Assembly: GCA_002401545.1 (NCBI GenBank)
Contig: NVTJ01000024.1
Location: 19,804-27,913, forward strand
Direction of reading: 5' to 3'
Length of the DNA: 8,110 bases
Origin: Alphaproteobacteria bacterium
GTDB taxonomy: Bacteria; Pseudomonadota; Alphaproteobacteria; Sphingomonadales; Emcibacteraceae
Shown in pieces: positions 1-5,899 of the stretch. The notes beneath the pieces were generated by a model. The model saw only the letters and a list, made by a program, of their open reading frames with translations, was not told the DNA's origin and ran no database searches. Every line of letters begins with the position of its first letter. Position 1 is the first letter of the stretch. The translations under genes and the position numbers were made by a program.

Positions 1-1006
1 AGATGGTCATGTAAATCACCAGGCCGCGTACGCCTTCCTGTGTGCCCGCCGCAAGGCCCACCAGCGCAAAACCAATATGGCCGATGGAGCTATAGGCCAT
101 GAGCCGCTTGATGTTGGTCTGCACCACGGCGGCGACAGAACCCAGCACCATGGAAGCCAGTGACATAAAGACAATCACCTGTGTCCAGGATTCAGATAAT
201 TCGCCGAACGGCACGTAAAGCACCCGCACCAGCAGGGCCAGCGCGGCTACCTTTGGCGCCACCGCAAAGAAAGCCGTCACCGGCGTTGGTGCCCCCTGAT
301 AAACATCCGGCGTCCACATATGAAACGGCACGGCAGAAATTTTAAAGGCCAGGCCCGCCAGCACAAAGACCATGCCAATGATCACGCCAATGTCCGGGCC
401 ATGGGCGCTGGCGTGGGCAATATTGGTGCCGATCGTGGTGAAATTGGTGCTGCCCACAAAGCCATAAATCAGGGAACTGCCGAACAGCAGCATACCGGAA
501 GACAAAGCGCCGAGGACAAAATATTTCAGTCCCGCTTCGGTGGCAAGCTCACTGTCCCGGCGGATAGAGGCCAGTACATAAAGGCTGAGGGATTGCAGTT
601 CCAGCCCCATATAAAGTGACATCAGGTCATTGGCCGAAACCATAACCATCATGCCAAGGGTCGCCAGAAGAACCAGAATGGGATATTCAAACCGTTCTTC
701 CTGCTCGTCGCGGAAATACTGTATGGACATAATCACCGCGAAGGCAGAGGCCACCAACACCAGTATTTTCATGAAGGAGGTAAAGCGGTCGGCGACAAAC
801 ATATCACCGAACGTATATACCGCTGTATCGCTCCATGTGACCGTGATAAACAGGGTGACAATCATCAGAGCAGCGGCCATCAGCGACACAAAGCCCGTGG
901 ATTTATTGCCGCGAAACACACCCAGCATGAGCAATGCCATGGCACCTGCGCTCATGAGAATTTCGCCATATGCCGGGGCCAGATCAGGAAGCATTGTTTC
1001 AGTCAT
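1..1006 (-). CDS. nuoN: NADH-quinone oxidoreductase subunit N (ND2 homologue), N-terminal part (partial, 3' end outside window)
   Basis: Proton-translocating antiporter-like subunit nearest the quinone module, next to NuoK and NuoJ. The first 335 codons are visible, reading from MTETMLPDLAPAYGEILMS at the start to VIYMTI at the left edge without a stop. The family length is about 480 residues, so roughly two thirds is present. Conserved positions are Glu136 in LYMGLELQSLSLYVLAS (131-147), Lys222 in AFKISAVPFHMWTPDVYQGA (220-239), the following PTPVTAFFAVAPK (240-252) with Lys252, and the KRLMAYSSIGHIGFAL stretch (300-315). They are counterparts of E. coli Glu133, Lys217 and Lys247. The start ATG at 1006 is chosen because GGGAG lies 8 bases upstream. 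A nearer ATG at 1011 is out of frame and stops after two codons. Nothing looks degraded, but the C-terminal third, including the later essential lysine, cannot be judged. Confidence 0.97.
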   Translation of the reverse strand, partial: MTETMLPDLAPAYGEILMSAGAMALLMLGVFRGNKSTGFVSLMAAALMIVTLFITVTWSDTAVYTFGDMFVADRFTSFMKILVLVASAFAVIMSIQYFRDEQEERFEYPILVLLATLGMMVMVSANDLMSLYMGLELQSLSLYVLASIRRDSELATEAGLKYFVLGALSSGMLLFGSSLIYGFVGSTNFTTIGTNIAHASAHGPDIGVIIGMVFVLAGLAFKISAVPFHMWTPDVYQGAPTPVTAFFAVAPKVAALALLVRVLYVPFGELSESWTQVIVFMSLASMVLGSVAAVVQTNIKRLMAYSSIGHIGFALVGLAAGTQEGVRGLVIYMTI

Positions 1007-1014
1007 GTCATAAT

Positions 1015-1020
1015 CTCCCT
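1015..1020 (-). promoter_or_regulatory. nuoN ribosome binding site overlapping the nuoM stop (decides the start)
   Basis: AGGGAG begins within the nuoM TAG stop codon and lies 8 bases before the nuoN ATG at 1006. An out-of-frame ATG at 1011 is only three bases from it and is followed at once by a stop. Confidence 0.75.
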
Positions 1021-2518
1021 AATGCGCTATGGTTTCAGCAACTGCCGCAAGGGCAGCCTGATGATTGGTGATAAGATTCTCAACGGACACATGCATGAAA
1101 TCCATAAATGTTGACGGGTGAATCCCCATCCAGAGAGTGAAAAATATCAACGGGGCAAAAATAAGTATTTCACGGCGGTTCATATCCAGCATCGCTTTTA
1201 AATCTTCCCTGACCAGCTCGCCAAACACGACCTTGCGGTAAAGCCACAACATATATGCCGCGCCCAGAACCATTCCCGTCGCCGCGAAGAATGTGGTCCA
1301 GATGCTGACCTTGAACAGGCCGATCAGAACCAGAATTTCACCGACAAAGTTACCGGTTCCCGGCAGGCCCACCGAGGCCATGACGAAAAACATGAAGGTC
1401 AGGGCATATTTAGGCATGATATTGGCCAGCCCGCCGTACCGTTCAATCTCGCGGGTATGAAGCCGGTCATAAATCACCCCGACACAAAGGAACAGCGCAC
1501 TCGCCACCAGTCCATGCGCCAGCATCACCATAATCGCCCCCTCAATCCCCTGAGAATTAAAGGCGAAAATACCGAGCGTGACAAATCCCATATGAGCCAC
1601 GGAAGAATAAGCAATAAGCTTTTTCATATCCCGCTGCATCAAGGCCACAAGCGAGGTATATATAATCGCAATCACCGACAATGTATAAATCAGCCATGAA
1701 AGTTCCACCGACGCCACCGGGAACATGGGCAGGGAAAAGCGCAGGAAGCCATACCCCCCCATCTTCAGCAGGATACCCGCCAATATCACCGAACCGGCGG
1801 TTGGCGCCTGCACATGGGCATCGGGCAGCCAGGTATGAACCGGCCACATGGGCGTCTTGACCGCGAAGGAGGCAAAGAAAGCCAGGAATAGCCATGTCTG
1901 GGCATTAACGTCAAAATCATACTGCATCAGGGTCGGAATATCGGTGGTCCCGACCTGAAAATACATATAGAGCATGGCCAGCAGCATCAGCACAGACCCC
2001 AGAAGCGTATAGAGGAACAGCTTATAAGAGGCATAAACCCGGTTTTTGCCGCCCCAGACCCCGATAATCAGGAACATGGGGATCAGCCCGCCTTCAAAAA
2101 ACAGGTAAAACAGCACAAGGTCCAGCGAACAGAAAACACCGATCATCAGGGTTTCCAATATCAGGAAGGCAATCAGATATTCCTTCACCCGGTCCTTGAT
2201 AACATCCCAGCCCGTTAGAATTACGATGGGCATGATAAAGGTGGTCAGCATGACAAACAGAATTGAAATCCCGTCAATACCCATGTGATAATTGATGTTA
2301 TCACCAAGCCAGGCTGCTTCTTCCACAAACTGGAAATCCGCCGTCGTCTTGTCGAAACTGAACCACAGGATCAGAGAGGCAAAGAAGGTAAAAACCGTCA
2401 CCCACAGGGCGGCGTTGCGCGCGTTGCGGTTCGCGTTCTCCCCCTTGATCATCAAAACAAACACCACCCCCAGCAGAGGCAGGAAAGTGATGATCGAAAG
2501 TATCGGAAAATGTTCCAT
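1019..2518 (-). CDS. nuoM: NADH-quinone oxidoreductase subunit M (ND4 homologue), middle antiporter-like subunit
   Basis: Middle proton-translocating antiporter-like subunit, between NuoN and NuoL. It has 499 residues, with about 14 hydrophobic helices. The proton-path residues are intact: Glu142 in LFFEGGLIPMFLIIG (139-153), Lys221 in AVKTPMWPVHTWLPDAH (219-235), Lys252 in ILLKMGGYGFLR (249-260), and Glu394 in FVGEILVLIG (391-400). They correspond to E. coli Glu144, Lys234, Lys265 and Glu407. An in-frame ATG eight codons upstream (2542) would add MVCRGSKL. I reject it because MEHFPILSIITFLPLLG is the usual start, the ATG at 2518 has AGGGGGAG seven bases upstream, and the longer form would overlap nuoL further. 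The TAG stop touches the nuoN ribosome binding site, and nuoN starts after a 12-base gap. Confidence 0.98.
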   Translation of the reverse strand: MEHFPILSIITFLPLLGVVFVLMIKGENANRNARNAALWVTVFTFFASLILWFSFDKTTADFQFVEEAAWLGDNINYHMGIDGISILFVMLTTFIMPIVILTGWDVIKDRVKEYLIAFLILETLMIGVFCSLDLVLFYLFFEGGLIPMFLIIGVWGGKNRVYASYKLFLYTLLGSVLMLLAMLYMYFQVGTTDIPTLMQYDFDVNAQTWLFLAFFASFAVKTPMWPVHTWLPDAHVQAPTAGSVILAGILLKMGGYGFLRFSLPMFPVASVELSWLIYTLSVIAIIYTSLVALMQRDMKKLIAYSSVAHMGFVTLGIFAFNSQGIEGAIMVMLAHGLVASALFLCVGVIYDRLHTREIERYGGLANIMPKYALTFMFFVMASVGLPGTGNFVGEILVLIGLFKVSIWTTFFAATGMVLGAAYMLWLYRKVVFGELVREDLKAMLDMNRREILIFAPLIFFTLWMGIHPSTFMDFMHVSVENLITNHQAALAAVAETIAH

Positions 2519-4449
2519 CAGCTTGCTCCCCCTACAAACCATGTGACGAAGGCAGCAACGCCCATCAACATGGCAAAGGCATAATGATAGACATAACCGC
2601 TCTGCAATGCCTTGAATTTACGGGCAAGGACCATAACAGCCATCGCGGCACCGTCCGGGCCATAACGGTCGATAATATTCTCATCGCCCTTCTTCCACAG
2701 GAAAGTACCCAGTTTCTTGGCCGGGTTCACAAACAGGAAGTCATAAATCTCATCCACGTACCATTTGTTGTAAAACAGGGCGTAGAGATGAGTGAAGGTT
2801 CCGGCAAAGCGGGCCGGAATATCCGGCCTAAGAATATAGGCATAAACCGCAATCAGGAAACCCGTAACCATAACAACGAAGGGGGCGGCCACCACCCAGC
2901 CGGGCACATGATGAGCCGCCTCCATAACATTTTGGCTCACATCTTTCAGGAACAGGGCTGACCCCCAGAAATCCTCGTAATGATGGCCGACAAAATAATC
3001 CTTGAAAATAAATCCGGTGGCAATGGCCCCCGCCGCAAGAACATAGAGCGGCATGATCATCCATTTGCCACTTTCATGCACATGATTCTGCACAGATTTT
3101 TTAGCCCGGCTTTCCCCGAAGAAAGTCATGAAGATCAGACGCCAGCTATAAAAAGATGTCAGCAGTGCGGCAAAAATACCCATGGCAAAGGCATAGCCCG
3201 CCATGGACGAGTCCGAAGCAAAGGCAGATTCAATAATCATATCCTTGGAATAAAACCCGGCAAGGAACGGAAATCCGGTCAGAGCCAGGGTTCCAATGAG
3301 CATCAGGATAAAGGTTGCCGGTATTTTCTTGCGCAGCCCGCCCATTTTCCGCATATCCTGTTCATCACTCATGGCATGGATCACAGAGCCTGACCCTAAG
3401 AACAACAACGCCTTGAAGAAGGCATGGGTGAACAGATGGAAGATGGCCGCCCCGTAAGCCGACACGCCAAGGGCAAAAAACATATAGCCAAGCTGTGAGC
3501 AGGTGGAATAGGCGATGACCCGCCTGATGTCATTCTGTGTGGTGCCGATGGTCGCGGCAAAGATCGCGGTTGAGGCCCCGATGAAGGCGACAAAGGCCAA
3601 GGCATCCGGGGAATATTCAAAGATCGGGGAACAGCGCGCCACCATAAAGACACCCGCCGTCACCATGGTCGCCGCATGGATCAGGGCAGACACCGGGGTC
3701 GGCCCTTCCATGGCATCGGGCAACCAGGTATGCAGACCAAGCTGGGCCGATTTACCCATGGCCCCAATGAACAACAAAATACATATGGTGGTGATCAGGT
3801 CCAGATCCATCCACAGGAAATGAATGGTCTGCCCCTGAAGGCCCGGTATGGCTGCAAAAACCACATCAAAATCAACGGATCCTGTGACCATAAATATGGC
3901 AAAAATACCCAGGGCAAAACCAAAGTCCCCCACCCGGTTAACCAGAAAAGCCTTGATCGCCGCCGCACAGGCAGAGGGCTTTTTATACCAGAAACCAATC
4001 AGCAGGTAAGAGGCAAGGCCCACCCCTTCCCAGCCGAAAAACATCTGGATAAAATTATCCGCCGTCACCAGCATCAGCATGGCAAAGGTAAAAAAGCTTA
4101 AATAAGCCATGAAGCGCGGTTTATCGGGGTCGTGAGCCATATAGCCTATGGAATAGATATGAACCAGACAGGATATGGTATTGACCACCACCAGCATTAC
4201 CGCCGTCAAGGTATCTATCTGAAAGCCCCAGTTAAAGGTCAGGTCACCGGAATTCACCCAGGTCATGATAGTCACATGATCAACCGTATGGCCAAAGGCA
4301 ATCTGGAAGAATACGATCCACGACAGGACCGCAGAGAGGATCAACGCACCGCAAGTGACCGTTTGTGCGCCCTTGTCACCAAGCTGTCTGCCGAATAATC
4401 CGGCGATGAGTGCCGCAAGCAGAGGTCCGAAAACAATTATCTGATACAT
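2518..4449 (-). CDS. nuoL: NADH-quinone oxidoreductase subunit L (ND5 homologue), distal antiporter-like subunit
   Basis: Distal proton-translocating subunit of the complex I membrane arm, related to Mrp cation/proton antiporters. It has 643 residues and about 16 hydrophobic segments. In the family the C-terminal part forms a long lateral amphipathic helix that braces NuoM and NuoN, followed by one last helix. Key residues are present: Glu141 in FGWEGVGLASYLLIGFW (138-154), Lys233 in MGKSAQLGLHTWLPDAMEGP (231-250), His258 in SALIHAATMVTAG (254-266), Lys346 in HAFFKALLF (342-350), and the Lys402-Asp403 pair in FYSKD. These match the E. coli set Glu144, Lys229, His254, Lys342 and Lys399/Asp400. 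The start MYQIIVFGPLLAALIAG is the family N-terminus. AAAGGA lies 11 bases upstream, a wider spacing than at the other genes. The TGA stop shares one base with the nuoM start (TGATG). No truncation is seen. Confidence 0.98.
   Translation of the reverse strand: MYQIIVFGPLLAALIAGLFGRQLGDKGAQTVTCGALILSAVLSWIVFFQIAFGHTVDHVTIMTWVNSGDLTFNWGFQIDTLTAVMLVVVNTISCLVHIYSIGYMAHDPDKPRFMAYLSFFTFAMLMLVTADNFIQMFFGWEGVGLASYLLIGFWYKKPSACAAAIKAFLVNRVGDFGFALGIFAIFMVTGSVDFDVVFAAIPGLQGQTIHFLWMDLDLITTICILLFIGAMGKSAQLGLHTWLPDAMEGPTPVSALIHAATMVTAGVFMVARCSPIFEYSPDALAFVAFIGASTAIFAATIGTTQNDIRRVIAYSTCSQLGYMFFALGVSAYGAAIFHLFTHAFFKALLFLGSGSVIHAMSDEQDMRKMGGLRKKIPATFILMLIGTLALTGFPFLAGFYSKDMIIESAFASDSSMAGYAFAMGIFAALLTSFYSWRLIFMTFFGESRAKKSVQNHVHESGKWMIMPLYVLAAGAIATGFIFKDYFVGHHYEDFWGSALFLKDVSQNVMEAAHHVPGWVVAAPFVVMVTGFLIAVYAYILRPDIPARFAGTFTHLYALFYNKWYVDEIYDFLFVNPAKKLGTFLWKKGDENIIDRYGPDGAAMAVMVLARKFKALQSGYVYHYAFAMLMGVAAFVTWFVGGAS
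2526..2533 (-). promoter_or_regulatory. nuoM ribosome binding site (decides the start)
   Basis: AGGGGGAG, within the last codons of nuoL, is seven bases before the ATG at 2518. It favours this start over the in-frame ATG at 2542, which lies upstream of it. Confidence 0.75.
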
Positions 4450-4457
4450 TTTATCGC

Positions 4458-4766
4458 TTATCCTTTCATCAGATGTATGTCTTCAACCGCGATGGTGCCG
4501 CGATTTCGGTAATATATAACGAGAATGGCGAGGCCGATGGCCGCCTCCGCCGCCGCGACCGTCAGGATGAACATGGTGAACACCTGCCCGACGATGTCAT
4601 TCAGGTAGGACGAAAATGCGACAAAATTGATATTGACCGCCAGCAGAATAAGCTCCACTGACATCAGAATAATAATCACATTCTTTCTGTTCAGAAAAAT
4701 GCCGAAGATGCCAATGGTAAACAACATGGCGGCAACGGTCAGATAATGCGAGAGTCCGATTTCCAT
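4458..4766 (-). CDS. nuoK: NADH-quinone oxidoreductase subunit K (ND4L homologue)
   Basis: Small membrane subunit with three helices, between NuoJ and NuoN. It carries two buried glutamates of the central charged axis that links the quinone site to the pumps. It has 102 residues, close to the usual length of about 100. Glu38, in MSVELILLAVNINFVAF (35-51), and Glu74, in FILTVAAAEAAIGLAI (66-81), correspond to E. coli Glu36 and Glu72. The N-terminal helix ends in GIFLNRKN (22-29), the usual basic loop. The ATG at 4766 lies 7 bases after AGGGA, which itself overlaps the nuoJ TAG stop, and the intergenic gap is 10 bases. The gene ends in TAA, the only TAA among the seven visible stop codons. The nuoL start codon follows 8 bases later. 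Confidence 0.98.
   Translation of the reverse strand: MEIGLSHYLTVAAMLFTIGIFGIFLNRKNVIIILMSVELILLAVNINFVAFSSYLNDIVGQVFTMFILTVAAAEAAIGLAILVIYYRNRGTIAVEDIHLMKG
4461..4466 (-). promoter_or_regulatory. nuoL ribosome binding site, wide spacing
   Basis: AAAGGA lies in the last sense codons of nuoK, 11 bases before the nuoL ATG. This is wider than at its neighbours (6 to 8 bases). No better match is visible, and the protein N-terminus supports this start. Confidence 0.55.
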
Positions 4767-4773
4767 TATTTTT

Positions 4774-4779
4774 TCCCTA
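4774..4779 (-). promoter_or_regulatory. nuoK ribosome binding site fused to the nuoJ stop codon
   Basis: TAGGGA combines the nuoJ stop codon TAG with an AGGGA Shine-Dalgarno sequence, seven bases before the nuoK ATG at 4766. The spacer is A-rich (AAAAATA), which should keep it unstructured. Confidence 0.7.
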
Positions 4780-5391
4780 CCCTAAGCCTTGTCCGGGTTT
4801 AACCTTTACAATTTCAAAAGCCTCTTCACGACGCCTCATAACCTGTTTGTTGATATTCTGTTTCTTGACGCCGGGACGTTTGCGGTGGGTAAGCACAATG
4901 GCCCCGATCATCGCCACCAGCAGGATCAGGCCCGCCATCTGAAACAGGAAGATATATTTGGTATAGATCACACTGCCGAGTGCCTCGGTATTGGTCATTT
5001 CACTGAGCGCCGGAATGGCTGTTGCCGGGTCCGAAGTCACCGGACCGCCAAGTCCCCATCCAAAACCGACCAGCACCAGTTCCGCCAACAGGACCAGACC
5101 GATCAGGCCACCAATGGGCAGATATTTCTGAAAACCCTTGCGCATCTCGCTGTAATCAATATCCAGCATCATCACCACGAACAGGAACAATACCGCCACC
5201 GCGCCCACATAGACGATCACCAGAATCATGGCGACAAATTCAGCGCCCAGCAGAACAAAAAGCCCGGCGGAATTAAAGAAGGCCAGAATGAGATACAACA
5301 CGGAATGCACCGGGTTCCGGCTCGCTATCACCATGATCGCGGAAAATACCGTGATGGTGGCAAAAAGATAAAAGCATAAAGTATAAATCAT
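4777..5391 (-). CDS. nuoJ: NADH-quinone oxidoreductase subunit J (ND6 homologue)
   Basis: Small membrane subunit that packs between NuoH and NuoK and NuoN. Its third helix is known in the family for a pi-bulge linked to coupling between quinone reduction and proton pumping. It has 204 residues, with five likely membrane helices in about the first 168. Conserved marks are SRNPVHSVLYLILAFFNSAG (24-43), Glu51 in LLGAEFVAMILVIVYVG (47-63), the GAVAVLFLFVVMML run (63-76) that holds the bulge, and QMAGLILLVAMIGAIVLTHR (151-170). The remaining 34 residues form a hydrophilic, mostly basic tail (RKRPGVKKQNINKQVMRRREE and onward). As I recall, this extension occurs in alphaproteobacterial NuoJ, and E. 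coli NuoJ is shorter. The ATG at 5391 fits the family N-terminus. Its nearest AGGGA is only two bases away, so the AGG overlapping the nuoI end is the better ribosome contact. Confidence 0.97.
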   Translation of the reverse strand: MIYTLCFYLFATITVFSAIMVIASRNPVHSVLYLILAFFNSAGLFVLLGAEFVAMILVIVYVGAVAVLFLFVVMMLDIDYSEMRKGFQKYLPIGGLIGLVLLAELVLVGFGWGLGGPVTSDPATAIPALSEMTNTEALGSVIYTKYIFLFQMAGLILLVAMIGAIVLTHRKRPGVKKQNINKQVMRRREEAFEIVKVKPGQGLG

Positions 5392-5393
5392 AT

Positions 5394-5402
5394 TCCCTAC
5401 CT
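5394..5402 (-). promoter_or_regulatory. nuoJ ribosome binding site, unusual spacing
   Basis: The stretch AGGTAGGGA spans the nuoI TAG stop. Its second half (AGGGA) is only two bases from the nuoJ ATG, too close for normal use. The AGG in its first half is eight bases away and is the more plausible anti-SD contact. Confidence 0.55.
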
Positions 5403-5885
5403 GTATGGTGCATCAAGTTTAAGGTTGGTGGCTATTTCCTGTTCCCACATATCGCCATTTTTCAACAGCTTTGCCTTGTCATACAAAAGCTCTTCATGGG
5501 TTTCAGTGGCAAATTCAAAATTCGGCCCTTCCACAATCGCTTCCACCGGACAGGCTTCTTCGCAGTAACCACAGTAAATACATTTGGTCATGTCAATATC
5601 ATAGCGCGTGGTGCGCCGCGTACCATCATCGGCCACGGCGGCTTCGATGGTGATGGCCTGCGCCGGACAGATGGCCTCGCATAATTTGCACGCAATACAG
5701 CGTTCTTCCCCGTTCGGATAACGGCGCAACGCATGTTCGCCCCGGAAGCGCGGACTAAGCGGCCCCTTTTCATAAGGATAGTTGATGGTGGCTTTTGGCC
5801 GGAACATATAGCGAAATGTGAGCCACATGGCTTTGACAAATTCGCTAAGCAGGAATGTTCGGGCGGCGTGTTTGAGAAGCATCAT
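5397..5885 (-). CDS. nuoI: NADH-quinone oxidoreductase subunit I, 2x[4Fe-4S] ferredoxin-like (TYKY/NDUFS8 homologue)
   Basis: Peripheral-arm subunit that holds clusters N6a and N6b and passes electrons from NuoG towards NuoB cluster N2 and quinone. It has 162 residues, typical for alphaproteobacteria. An N-terminal amphipathic segment (about 10-30) lies against the membrane arm. Two cluster motifs are intact: CIACKLCEAICP with Cys63, 66, 69 and 73, and CIYCGYCEEACP with Cys102, 105, 108 and 112. Around them are the highly conserved RGEHALRRYPNGEE (48-61), TRYDIDMTK (93-101) and GPNFEFATETHEELLYDK (120-137), nearly as in mitochondrial NDUFS8. The start is the first of two adjacent ATGs (5885), placed 8 bases after AGAGGA. 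An out-of-frame ATG five bases further upstream is closed at once by TGA. The TAG stop precedes nuoJ by 5 bases. Nothing is missing. Confidence 0.98.
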   Translation of the reverse strand: MMLLKHAARTFLLSEFVKAMWLTFRYMFRPKATINYPYEKGPLSPRFRGEHALRRYPNGEERCIACKLCEAICPAQAITIEAAVADDGTRRTTRYDIDMTKCIYCGYCEEACPVEAIVEGPNFEFATETHEELLYDKAKLLKNGDMWEQEIATNLKLDAPYR

Positions 5886-5893
5886 ATCATTTA

Positions 5894-5899
5894 TCCTCT
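5894..5899 (-). promoter_or_regulatory. nuoI ribosome binding site (decides the start)
   Basis: AGAGGA overlaps the nuoH TAG stop and sits 8 bases before the ATG at 5885 but only 3 bases before an out-of-frame ATG at 5890. The spacing favours the first as the nuoI start. Confidence 0.75.

Noticed and set aside
320..1013. Two plus-strand open frames of 99 and 127 codons at the left end
   Set aside because: They lie antisense to a nuoN frame that is open and well conserved throughout. Their composition is that of a shadow frame and no ribosome site is evident.
2519..2542. Upstream in-frame start for nuoM adding eight residues
   Set aside because: The good ribosome site sits downstream of that ATG, and the family N-terminus begins at MEHFP.
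2812..2828. Perfect inverted repeat, 7-base arms GGCCGGA/TCCGGCC with a 3-base loop, inside nuoL
   Set aside because: It encodes an ordinary part of NuoL, has no T-tract on either side and a tight loop. It is not a terminator and most likely arises from Pro, Ala and Arg codons.
2569..3195. 15-base direct repeat (catggcaaaggcata) at 2569-2583 and 3181-3195
   Set aside because: Both copies encode Tyr-Ala-Phe-Ala-Met within NuoL using favoured codons. There are no other repeat features, so it is taken as coincidence.
4789..5379. Long plus-strand open frame (196 codons) antisense to almost all of nuoJ
   Set aside because: It is rich in His, Gln, Asp and Lys and has no recognisable domain. Reading opposite hydrophobic codons (T at the second position) yields polar codons (A at the second position), so it is an expected shadow of a membrane-protein gene.
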